Assembly: GCA_964372275.1 (NCBI GenBank)
Contig: CAYJRR010000078.1
Span: 1 to 21,788 of the forward strand
Source: CAYJRR01 sp964372275 [NCBI: uncultured bacterium]
GTDB taxonomy: Bacteria > CAYJRR01
Length of the DNA stretch: 21,788 nt
Direction: 5' to 3'
Shown here: piece by piece, positions 1 to 9,125 of the stretch
Position numbering within the stretch: the first letter of the stretch is position 1
Layout: every line of letters begins with the position of its first letter
Translations under genes and position numbers: made by a program
Notes under the pieces: generated by a model
What the model saw: the letters and a program-made list of their open reading frames with translations, nothing else
Databases searched by the model: none
Told to the model about the DNA's origin: nothing

Positions 1-252
1 ACGTCGGTCGAGGACCCGGAGATCGTCGAGGCGATGGGGCAGCTCGCGCGGATCGAGGGGATCTGGAGCGGACCGACCGGGGCGGTGACGATCGCCGCCG
101 CCGAGAAGCTCGCCCGCGAGAAGCGGCTCGACCCGGACGCCAAGGTCGTCTGCGTCGTCAGCGAGACGGGACTGAAAGGGGACTTTCCGCCGTTCCCGGC
201 GGACGCGATCGCCCTGGATCCGGAGCGGATCGAGCGGATCCTGTCCGGATGA
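1..252 (+). CDS. thrC: Threonine synthase, C-terminal fragment (gene cut by window edge)
   Basis: The reading frame is open from base 1 and ends at TGA 250-252, giving the last 83 residues. The segment EGIWSGPTGAVTIAAAEKL followed by VVCVVSETGLKGD matches the end of the fold-type II PLP enzymes that convert O-phosphohomoserine to threonine; in threonine synthases these regions read roughly EGIFAxPxGGxTxAAL and VVxxxTGxGLKD. The catalytic lysine and phosphate-binding glycines lie upstream, outside the window, so a related enzyme such as threonine dehydratase cannot be fully excluded. The stop codon overlaps a possible ATG at 249 (ATGA), but the next gene more likely starts at 288. Confidence 0.72.
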   Translation, partial: TSVEDPEIVEAMGQLARIEGIWSGPTGAVTIAAAEKLAREKRLDPDAKVVCVVSETGLKGDFPPFPADAIALDPERIERILSG

Positions 253-287
253 CTTGGGCGGACCCTTGTGCTAACACCTCGTCCGTC

Positions 288-764
288 ATGACCGAGCTGT
301 CCGAACGGGCGGTGAAGGAGCTCGCCGCCAACCGCGCCTTCTCGATGCTCACCGAATCGCAGATCCGCGAGATCGCCGCCGCCTGCGAGCGGACGGAGGT
401 GGCGTCGCTCACCAACGGCGGGCGGTGGCTCGTACCGTCGCTGCGCAAGGAGCTGATCCGCCTCCTGCGGCCGGAGCTCGCCACCTCGATCTCCGAGACC
501 GACGCGTGGATGGTCGCGCGCCGCTACCGGGACCTGAAGCGCTACTACCTCGACCAGGAAGCCAAGGCCGAGCAGGCGCGCAAGGAGGAGGAGGCGAAGG
601 CCAAGGCGGCCGCGGAGAAGGCGGCCAAAGCGGCGGCCGCCAAGGCGGCCAAAGCCGCCGCCGACGCCTCCGCCGGCAAGGAGGCCGCCGGCGCCTCCGC
701 TTCCGGAGGCGAGACGGCCGGCGGGACCCAGTCGCCGCCACCGGCCGCGGTCGCCAAGAGCTGA
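288..764 (+). CDS. Hypothetical protein with Ala/Lys-rich coiled-coil tail
   Basis: This is a 158-residue protein of unknown function. Residues 1 to about 85 look like a small helical domain with charged and hydrophobic residues mixed. The rest (about 88-140) is low-complexity Lys/Glu/Ala, likely a single long helix or coiled coil, ending in a Gly/Ser/Pro-rich tail. No signal peptide or membrane segment is visible. I chose ATG 288 over the in-frame ATG 249 because codons 249-287 use T-ending codons (CCT, TGT, GCT) unlike the rest of the gene and would overlap the thrC stop. Neither start has a clear Shine-Dalgarno sequence. The gene probably forms a transcription unit with thrC and the next gene, which begins 5 bases after its stop. 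Confidence 0.6.
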   Translation: MTELSERAVKELAANRAFSMLTESQIREIAAACERTEVASLTNGGRWLVPSLRKELIRLLRPELATSISETDAWMVARRYRDLKRYYLDQEAKAEQARKEEEAKAKAAAEKAAKAAAAKAAKAAADASAGKEAAGASASGGETAGGTQSPPPAAVAKS

Positions 765-769
765 CGCGC

Positions 770-1849
770 GTGGACCGGACCGGTCTCGTCGAGGTCGATC
801 GACCCGAACAGGGCGGTGCCGGCGCGTCCGTGCGCCTGCCTCGCGGGTGGCGGTTCGCCGGGCTCGTGGGAGTCCTCGCCGGATCCGCCGCCGGCCTCTC
901 GGAGCCTGCGGCCGATCCCCGGACGGCGGTGCCGGCTCCGGCGCCGCTGTTCGAAGTCGCCGTCGGCGCTGCGGCCCCGATCGGCGGTGCCGAGCAGAAC
1001 CGGGCGTTGCTTCCGTGCGGCGGCGGGCCGCCCTCGCTGCAGGTCGCGGCGGACGGAACGTGGTGGATTCTCGACGCGATCGGCTCGAAGCTGGTCGGCC
1101 TGTCGCGTGAGGGGGCGGTGCTTCGCACGCTCGACCTCCCGTCCGATCCGACCGGCCCGGCCGGGGTTCCGCCGTACCGGAGCGATTTCGTGCTGGACGG
1201 CGAGGGGGGTGTGTTCGTGCTCAACGCCACCGCCCGGCGTGTCGAGCACTACGCGCTCGACGGCAGTCGATCGCGCTCGTTCGGCAACGAGCGGATCTCG
1301 GCCGGTCGGGCGCGGCTGGAACTCCCGGAGCGGATCGGCTTTGCCGCGGGGGACGTCTTCGTCGCCGACGGGGGCTCGGAGCTGCTGCTGCGCTTCTCCC
1401 CGATCGGCGAGTTCCGGGGAAGCGCCCGGGCGGCCGCCGCCGAGCCGGCGGTCGACGGTGGAACGATCGGCATTTCGGGGGACGATCCGACCGACACCTG
1501 GATCGAGTCGGCGCCGCCGGGCGGACACCCGCGCCCGGTCGCGCGCGTCAAGGCGGCGGTGGGCCGGGTCCTCCACGACGTCGTCCGGATCGGGGGACTC
1601 GCCGGCGGCGAGTCGGTGCTGGCCCTCCATGAAGGGGACGGCGAGGCGGTCGAGCGGGTGCACCTCGTTCGGCTCGATCGGAACGGACGGACGATGGCGG
1701 AGGCGTTCATTCCTCCGCTCGACGACGGGGTGAAGCCGACGCGGCGGTTCCGGCTCGCTCCCGACGGGACGATCGCATGGTTCCGGGTGGAGGACGGCCG
1801 GCTTCAGGCGTTTGAAACGGCCCTCGGCCCGCGGATCAAGCGACGGTAG
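770..1849 (+). CDS. Exported NHL/beta-propeller-like protein
   Basis: The product is 359 residues from GTG 770. An alternative GTG at 830 would place a compact signal peptide (MRLPRGWRFAGLVGVLAGSA...) at the very N-terminus. Either way a hydrophobic export segment is followed by an Ala/Pro-rich stretch. The body has at least four beta-propeller-like units, with phrases such as SLQVAADGTWWILDAIGSKL, DFVLDGEGGVFVLNATARRV, ERIGFAAGDVFVADGGSELL and FRLAPDGTIAWFRVEDGRL. These resemble NHL or SMP-30-type repeats, which usually bind ligands or proteins rather than catalyse. No enzymatic motif is recognisable. It starts 5 bp after the preceding gene and ends tail-to-tail with the kinase gene, 4 bp between stop codons. 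Confidence 0.65.
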   Translation: MDRTGLVEVDRPEQGGAGASVRLPRGWRFAGLVGVLAGSAAGLSEPAADPRTAVPAPAPLFEVAVGAAAPIGGAEQNRALLPCGGGPPSLQVAADGTWWILDAIGSKLVGLSREGAVLRTLDLPSDPTGPAGVPPYRSDFVLDGEGGVFVLNATARRVEHYALDGSRSRSFGNERISAGRARLELPERIGFAAGDVFVADGGSELLLRFSPIGEFRGSARAAAAEPAVDGGTIGISGDDPTDTWIESAPPGGHPRPVARVKAAVGRVLHDVVRIGGLAGGESVLALHEGDGEAVERVHLVRLDRNGRTMAEAFIPPLDDGVKPTRRFRLAPDGTIAWFRVEDGRLQAFETALGPRIKRR

Positions 1850-1853
1850 CCGC

Positions 1854-3953
<2,100 letters not shown>

Positions 3954-4009
3954 CGGTCCCCCGCCGCCGCGACGACGATGATACCACCCGGGGACGGGCC
4001 GACCCGTCG

Positions 4010-5461
4010 CTACTTCGGTACGAGGATCGCCGGCCCCATCGGCAGCGCCGCCGCCTCCGGCCACGCCGGGAGGAGCGCCAGGAGCCGGTGGCGCTCCGCC
4101 TCGAACGCCGCGCGTTCCCCCTTGGGGACGGGGTCGGCGGCGGGGAATCGCTTGCTCAGCGGATCGACGTAGCGGCCACGTTCGTAGAACGCGAAGTGGA
4201 GGTGCGGACCGGACGAGAGCCCCGTCGAGCCGACGTAGCCGATCACCTGGCCCTGCCGCACCCGCCGCCCGCGCCGGATCCCGGGGCCGTACCCCTGGAG
4301 GTGCGAATAGGAGGTCTCGTAGACGCCGCTGTGGCGGATCTTGACGAAGTTGCCGGAACCGCCGTTCCAGTTCGCGGCGGTGAGGACGCCGTCGCCGACC
4401 GCGCGCACCGGCGTTCCGCGGTCCGCAGCGTAGTCGACGCCATGGTGCGGGCGCCGCGTCTTGAGGACCGGATGGAACCGGGAGCGCGTGAATCGCGACG
4501 AGATGCGTCGATACCGGAGCGGACTGCGCAGGAACATGCGCCGCAGCGAGTTTCCGTTGGCGGCGAAGTACTCGGCGTCCCCCGACGCGAGCCGGAAGAG
4601 GATGGCGGAGCGGCTCTCCCCGCGGTTGACGTATTCGGCGGCGAGGATCCTCCCGAAACCGGCGGGCCGGCCGTCGAGCGTCTTGCGCTCCACCACCAGG
4701 CGGAAACGATCCCCTCGGCGGACCTCGGTGTTGAAGTCGAGGTCGAAGGCGAAGATGTCGGCCAGGTCGGCGACGAGGTTCGGATCGATGCCGGCCTCGA
4801 CCGCCGCCTCCCAGAGCGTGGTGTCGACCGATCCCTGGTAGCCGGCGATCGTCGTCTCGTAGGGGATCTCGCGGACCTCGACCTCGAACGACTCGCCGCG
4901 CGGCCGCGCGATCAGGGTGCGGTTCGGCGCGAGCGACATCTGGAACGACGCGAGTCGCGATCCCGCGCCGTCGGCGCGACGCCAGACGGCGAAGGTGTTC
5001 CCGGGACGGACGCGGGCGAGGTTGGCGTGCGGGCGCGCCGCCGAGACGAGCGCGGTCGCCTGCACGGGCTCGAATCCCGCCGCCTCCATCGCTTCGGAGA
5101 AGGTCTGCCCGCGCTGGATCGTGGCGTGCTCCACTTCGATCGACGGGAGCGGCGCCTCGGGGACGACCTCGGTGTCGACCCGCCCGATCGCGGCCGTGAC
5201 CGCCGGATCCGGATCGGGGCGGAGCCAACCGGGCGGCGTCACGACGATCCGGACCGCGACGCCGCCGAGGAGGCCGCCGGCCAGAGCGGCGGCGGCAAGT
5301 CGGACGACCCGGCGCAGGTGGACACGGCGCCGGCCGCCGCCGGGATCGCCGTGCCGGCCGGAGGTCGCCCGGGGGCCTTTCCCCCGGCGAGGGCCGCCGC
5401 GGGGTGGAGGGGTACCCGACGGATAGAGTCGGGAACGCCGGTCGAAGTCGGAATCGCGCAA
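4010..5461 (-). CDS. M23-family murein endopeptidase, membrane-anchored
   Basis: This is a 483-residue zinc metallopeptidase likely cleaving peptidoglycan cross-links in the periplasm. An Arg-rich N-terminus leads into a membrane anchor (about residues 52-74, VVRLAAAALAGGLLGGVAV). A middle region (about 105-310) resembles the OapA/Csd3-like domains of MepM-type enzymes (TTLWEAAVEAGIDPNLV...). The catalytic domain is at about 320-440. Zinc ligands are visible: H339 and D343 in HHGVD, and H422 in PHLHF, with H387 and H420 as active-site histidines. No ATG is available between the divergent gene and the anchor. TTG 5461 is chosen because GGTGGAG lies 7 nt upstream. It is likely cotranscribed with the downstream kinase gene. 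Confidence 0.88.
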   Translation of the reverse strand: MRDSDFDRRSRLYPSGTPPPRGGPRRGKGPRATSGRHGDPGGGRRRVHLRRVVRLAAAALAGGLLGGVAVRIVVTPPGWLRPDPDPAVTAAIGRVDTEVVPEAPLPSIEVEHATIQRGQTFSEAMEAAGFEPVQATALVSAARPHANLARVRPGNTFAVWRRADGAGSRLASFQMSLAPNRTLIARPRGESFEVEVREIPYETTIAGYQGSVDTTLWEAAVEAGIDPNLVADLADIFAFDLDFNTEVRRGDRFRLVVERKTLDGRPAGFGRILAAEYVNRGESRSAILFRLASGDAEYFAANGNSLRRMFLRSPLRYRRISSRFTRSRFHPVLKTRRPHHGVDYAADRGTPVRAVGDGVLTAANWNGGSGNFVKIRHSGVYETSYSHLQGYGPGIRRGRRVRQGQVIGYVGSTGLSSGPHLHFAFYERGRYVDPLSKRFPAADPVPKGERAAFEAERHRLLALLPAWPEAAALPMGPAILVPK

Positions 5462-5468
5462 GCTTGAG

Positions 5469-5475
5469 CTCCACC
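5469..5475 (-). promoter_or_regulatory. Shine-Dalgarno deciding the TTG start of the M23 gene
   Basis: On the minus strand GGTGGAG is followed by a 7-nt spacer and TTG 5461-5459. This is the best ribosome-binding site in the region and the reason for the TTG start. The frame remains open up to 5647, but there it would run into the divergent ligase gene. Confidence 0.6.
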
Positions 5476-5560
5476 CTATCGCAGCTTCCCGAGAGGCGTC
5501 AATCGCCCGGTCGGTGTCGATCGGCGCCTCGAAGGGGCCGCCGGCACGCGTCCGGCGTGA

Positions 5561-5566
5561 TATGAA
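5561..5566 (+). promoter_or_regulatory. Possible -10 box for leaderless acyl-CoA ligase mRNA
   Basis: TATGAA lies 8 nt before GTG 5575, and no Shine-Dalgarno sequence precedes the GTG. The spacing would put the transcription start at or next to the start codon. No convincing -35 element is seen. The call leans on the same arrangement recurring before other genes in this window. Confidence 0.3.
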
Positions 5567-5574
5567 CCCGCGAC

Positions 5575-7188
5575 GTGAGTCCGTCCATCCGGCTTCCGGC
5601 GACGCGCGTCGCCTCCGTCGATCGGCTGGTGCGCGAGGCCTGCGCACGGGGTGGGGACCGGCCGTTCCTCGTCTCGGCGGAGGAGGACCGGACGGTCTGG
5701 TCGTTCCGCGAGCTCGACGGGCGGATCTCGCGCGCGGCCAACGTCTACCGGACCTTGGCGATCGGGCGGGGCGACGGCGTCAGTCTCTTCTTGCGGAACT
5801 CCCCCGCCTTCTTCCCGGCGTGGCTGGGGGCGGTGCGCGCCGGCGGCGTCGTCAATCCGATCAACCTCGGCCTGGAGCGAAACGTCGACCGCGTCGTCTA
5901 CATGTTGCGGAAGTCGCGCGCACGCCTGTTCGTCGTGGAGCGCGCCTTCGCCGGAACAGCGGAGGCGGTGTCGAAGGCGGCCCCCGAGATCCCGATCGTC
6001 TCGGTCGACGGTGGGATCGACGGGGTCCGGACGGCCGTCGAATGGGAGGGGGCGATGGCGGCGGCCGCCGCCGCGGCGCCGGAGGTGGAGGTGCGCCCGG
6101 CCGATCCGTTCCAGATGATCTTCACCAGCGGGACCACCGGGCTGCCGAAGGCGGTGGTGCAGCGCCACGAGATGGTGATGGACGCCTTCAGCCTCGCCGA
6201 ACACTTCCGGCTCGGCGGGGACGACGTCTGCGTCTGCGTGCTGCCGTTCTTCCACGTCAACGCGCAGTACACCTCCTTCTTCCCGATGCTCGAGCGGGGC
6301 GGGAGGCTCGTCCTGTTCGAGAAGTTTTCGGCCTCGCGCTTCTGGCCGGCGGTGGAGGCGAACGGCGCGACCTACGTCTCCGTCGTACCCAGCCTCCTGA
6401 CTCGTCTTCTCGCGGCGGGACTCCCCGACCGCGGCGCGTGGCGCACGCTCCGGTACGTCGTCTGCGGCGCGGCGCCGCTTTCGGCGCAGCTCCACGCGGA
6501 GTTCATGGAGCGGACCGGGATCCCGGTCGCCAACGGGTGGGGGATGACCGAGACCGGCTGCTGGGGATGCCAGACGACCCCCGACCACGTGACCCCGGGG
6601 GCGATGGGGTTCGCGCTGCCGATCAACGAGATGCGCGTCGCCGATCCCGCCGACGGCCGCGAGCGGCCGCGCGGCGAGACGGGCAGCCTCCTGATCCGCG
6701 GCCCGAACGTTTTTGCCGAATACTTCGACCAGCCCGACGCCACGGCGAAGGCCTTCCGGTTCGGCGACGGATGGTTCGACACCGGCGACGACGCGCGCCA
6801 GGACGAGACGGGACAGTACTGGTTCGTCGGGCGCGGGAGCGTCGACACCGGCAAGGTCGACGGCGAGTTCGTCAACTACCTCACGATCGACGAGCGCCTC
6901 TGGAACCACCCGGCCGTGCGCGAAGTCTGCTGCGTCGGCGTTCCCGACCCGATCCGCGGAAACGTCGTGGCGGCGTGCGTGGTGAAGAACGATGGGCCGG
7001 CGGTGACCGAAGCGGAGATCGTTGCGCACGCGAAAGCGGCGGGGCTTGCGCCGTACGAGGTCCCGCGGCACGTGCTGTTCGTCGAGGAGATCCCGAAGGG
7101 GGACACCGGCAAGATCCAGCGGCGGGTGATGGCGGAGCGCGCGGCGGAGATGGTGGCGGGGAGGGTGGGGCCGACGCCGCCGGGGTGA
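5575..7188 (+). CDS. AMP-dependent acyl-CoA synthetase/ligase (CaiC-like, class I adenylate-forming)
   Basis: This 537-residue enzyme should activate a carboxylic acid to its acyl-AMP and then its CoA thioester. Core motifs are present: the P-loop TSGTTGLPK (184-192), NGWGMTETG (320-328), DTGD (402-405), and the C-terminal catalytic lysine in PKGDTGK (K513). The stretch PFFHVNAQYTSFFPMLERGG with LFEKFSASRFW recalls crotonobetaine/carnitine-CoA ligases (CaiC). The hinge region is unusual: GRGSVDTGKVDGEFVNYL replaces the common GRxKDxIxxxGxxVxPxEIE. Substrate is unknown. GTG 5575 has no ribosome-binding site but a -10-like box just before it. It is divergent from the M23 gene and is probably monocistronic. 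A role in supplying acyl-CoA to the lipid genes 6 kb away is conceivable but unsupported by position. Confidence 0.85.
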   Translation: MSPSIRLPATRVASVDRLVREACARGGDRPFLVSAEEDRTVWSFRELDGRISRAANVYRTLAIGRGDGVSLFLRNSPAFFPAWLGAVRAGGVVNPINLGLERNVDRVVYMLRKSRARLFVVERAFAGTAEAVSKAAPEIPIVSVDGGIDGVRTAVEWEGAMAAAAAAAPEVEVRPADPFQMIFTSGTTGLPKAVVQRHEMVMDAFSLAEHFRLGGDDVCVCVLPFFHVNAQYTSFFPMLERGGRLVLFEKFSASRFWPAVEANGATYVSVVPSLLTRLLAAGLPDRGAWRTLRYVVCGAAPLSAQLHAEFMERTGIPVANGWGMTETGCWGCQTTPDHVTPGAMGFALPINEMRVADPADGRERPRGETGSLLIRGPNVFAEYFDQPDATAKAFRFGDGWFDTGDDARQDETGQYWFVGRGSVDTGKVDGEFVNYLTIDERLWNHPAVREVCCVGVPDPIRGNVVAACVVKNDGPAVTEAEIVAHAKAAGLAPYEVPRHVLFVEEIPKGDTGKIQRRVMAERAAEMVAGRVGPTPPG

Positions 7189-7476
7189 CCGAGGCCGATG
7201 TCCGAGCGGGGACCGGAACGGCAACCGTATCCGCAGCGCACCCGCCACGACTGATCGGCCGACGCGACTCCGGCGAGTATCCGCATCCACGTCCACTTCC
7301 CCGAATCGATGACCCCGATGTCATGGCGATGGGCGCGCGCGGTCCCAGGTGGGTTTGGCGTCCCCTGTGAGTTCTCGTGTAGCCGATTCGCGATTCCTTT
7401 TTCGTCGCCAGAAGTTGACGCGTAGCGGCAGGTGGCACATCGGCTGCAAATCGACCGTGGCGAGGAGAACCAAGCC

Positions 7477-8199
7477 ATGGGTCCAGGAAATCGAACCGTC
7501 GCGATCGCCACTCTCGTTTCGTTCCTCTGCGCGCCGACGCTCGCGCGCGCGGAGTTCTGTCCGGCCGGGCGCGTCGAGCGTTCGACGACGGTTCAAGCGT
7601 CGGGAGGAGCCGTCGACGTGCGTTGGTGCGTCGCGCTCGTGGGGTCGACCGAGGTGGTCGATGGTCCCTACGAATCTCGCCATGCGAATGGCGCACGTTT
7701 CGCCAAGGGATCGTTCTCCAATGGCGTGCCGACGGAGACATGGACCTTCCGTGAGGCCGATGGCAGAAACCGCGAGGGATTCCTCGACGCCAAGGGGCGC
7801 ATGACCGGCCAGTGGGTCACGACGGCGCCGGATGGAAGGGTGATCGACTTTGTCCAATACCTGACGATTCGAGATCGCATCGGGGGAGCGTTCGTCGGCG
7901 GCATCGGCGTACTTGCCGGCGCCCTGGTGGGGAGCGTTGCCGTGATCGGTGGCGGCGGAGCGAGCATGACGACCGGCTTCGGACTTCTGACTGCCGCCCT
8001 TGCGACCGGCGGAGTTCTCGGTGCGCTCGTTGTCGTGGTGGGGAGCGCCAGCGTACTCTTCGTGGCGATCCGGGGTGTCTCCCGCGGCCCCTACGGATCC
8101 TGGCCCTCCATCGGATCCAACCTGTCGCGCCTCACCGACACCCGCGAGCTTCCGCACAATCCGGCGGCCAAAGGCGGTGGCGCGGGAACACGGCGATAG
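7477..8199 (+). CDS. Exported MORN-like protein with glycine-rich membrane hairpin
   Basis: This is a 240-residue protein. A signal peptide with an ARA cleavage site is at residues 1-25. Residues about 60-125 contain MORN/YwqK-like repeats: GPYESRHANG, KGSFSNGVPTETW, GFLDAKGRMTGQW, typical short beta-hairpins. Residues about 136-200 hold two or three hydrophobic, very Gly/Ala-rich segments (GGAFVGGIGVLAGALVG and GGVLGALVVVVGSASVLFVA) of glycine-zipper type, so the mature protein is probably membrane-inserted with its repeats in the periplasm. ATG 7477 is supported by GAGGAG 9 nt upstream and by the signal peptide. The function is unknown. Base composition here is somewhat less GC-extreme than in the flanking housekeeping genes. 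Confidence 0.7.
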   Translation: MGPGNRTVAIATLVSFLCAPTLARAEFCPAGRVERSTTVQASGGAVDVRWCVALVGSTEVVDGPYESRHANGARFAKGSFSNGVPTETWTFREADGRNREGFLDAKGRMTGQWVTTAPDGRVIDFVQYLTIRDRIGGAFVGGIGVLAGALVGSVAVIGGGGASMTTGFGLLTAALATGGVLGALVVVVGSASVLFVAIRGVSRGPYGSWPSIGSNLSRLTDTRELPHNPAAKGGGAGTRR

Positions 8200-8397
8200 C
8201 GCCGCTCCCCGCGGCACTCTCGCATCGCTCGAAACGGACGGAGGTCGGTTCGAGGAAGGTCACCGGACGCCTACGCGAGTGCTCGCTCGGGCGCGCGAAC
8301 CTGCCCTCCGGCCACGATCTCGTTTCCGTCCTGCAAACGGGTCGATGTCGGCTGCAGCCTGCCTCCATAAAAAGGGGACTGCCGAGCGAGGGAAAGC

Positions 8398-8403
8398 TAT
8401 CGT
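8398..8403 (+). promoter_or_regulatory. Possible -10 box (leaderless pattern)
   Basis: TATCGT lies 9 nt before ATG 8413. No Shine-Dalgarno sequence is close to that ATG; the nearest purine run, GCGAGGGAAAG, is too far upstream. The -35 region is not recognisable. Confidence 0.25.
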
Positions 8404-8412
8404 TCCGAGCCG

Positions 8413-9018
8413 ATGGAGAATGGCCGGACGACGGTGCGAACGCGCGAGGAGGGCCTGCCTTTCCGCCAGGCGGTCGTCCGCTACGACCTCCTTCCGTGCG
8501 TCGGATGGATTCTCGGAGTCGGGTTCGCGGCGTCCGTGGCGATTCTCCTCCATGGCCCGTTCGATCGCGACGGCCTCGACGGCACGCTGCCACCCCGGCT
8601 GGCGTTCGATGCCGAGACGGCGCGGGCGAAGGTGATGGCGCTCGAGCTCCGTTGGGTCGAGCCGCCGGACCTCGGCCCCGAGATGAAAATGGATCTGATT
8701 CGCCTCGGCGTTCCGGTTCGCGCCGCATCGATCGTCCATGGCAACGGCGGCGACGTCACCTTTCCGTTCGTCGCGCGAGTCGATCACGTCATCGCCGACG
8801 GGTCGTCCGACACCACCCTCGATCAGCAGCGCTGGATGATCGTGGTGATGGTCGGCCGACGGATCGCGTCGCAGAACCTGCACGTTTCGACCTTCCATCT
8901 CGCGAGTTGGCGCGGCGAATCGAAAGTCGCGGAGGTCGTCCTTTCGGAGGAGCTCGCGCGCCGGGCGGCCGTGGAAGGCGGGGGGGCGGAAGAGGTCACG
9001 GCGCTTTTTCATCGCTGA
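8413..9018 (+). CDS. Hypothetical single-pass membrane protein
   Basis: This 201-residue protein of unknown function has a short cytoplasmic N-terminus and one hydrophobic segment at about residues 30-47 (VGWILGVGFAASVAILLHG). A soluble domain of about 150 residues, likely periplasmic, follows. That domain alternates charged and hydrophobic stretches (FPFVARVDHVIADG, RWMIVVMVGRRIASQNLHV), suggesting beta-strands, and has no cysteine. No family is recognised. It converges on the large secreted protein at 9126-10874. A partner or immunity-type role for that protein is one possibility, but only proximity supports it. Confidence 0.6.
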   Translation: MENGRTTVRTREEGLPFRQAVVRYDLLPCVGWILGVGFAASVAILLHGPFDRDGLDGTLPPRLAFDAETARAKVMALELRWVEPPDLGPEMKMDLIRLGVPVRAASIVHGNGGDVTFPFVARVDHVIADGSSDTTLDQQRWMIVVMVGRRIASQNLHVSTFHLASWRGESKVAEVVLSEELARRAAVEGGGAEEVTALFHR

Positions 9019-9098
9019 GACTTTCCGTCGAATCGGTGCAGTCGGCCTCCGACGCCGCCGTCTACGATCGACACGCCTGATTCAAGCGGTCTACCCGA

Positions 9099-9120
9099 AC
9101 GGTCGAAGTTCCTCGACCGT
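9099..9120. terminator. Inverted repeat between convergent genes, possible bidirectional terminator
   Basis: A perfect 8-bp stem, ACGGTCGA / TCGACCGT, encloses a 6-nt loop (AGTTCC). It lies between the stop codons of the convergent genes ending at 9018 and 9126. Neither strand has a proper U-tract after it, so intrinsic termination is only a suggestion. Confidence 0.35.
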
Positions 9121-9125
9121 CGCAG

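Noticed and set aside
425-769. Upstream extension of the NHL-like gene into the preceding gene
   Set aside because: Runs through the Ala/Lys-rich protein in a different frame and gives Gly/Arg-rich low-complexity sequence; the signal peptide lies after 770.
3954-5474. Upstream extension of the kinase frame through the M23 gene
   Set aside because: The extension is Arg/Pro-rich and is a shadow of the M23 peptidase, whose zinc motifs are intact; the kinase homology starts at ATG 3953, which has a good ribosome-binding site.
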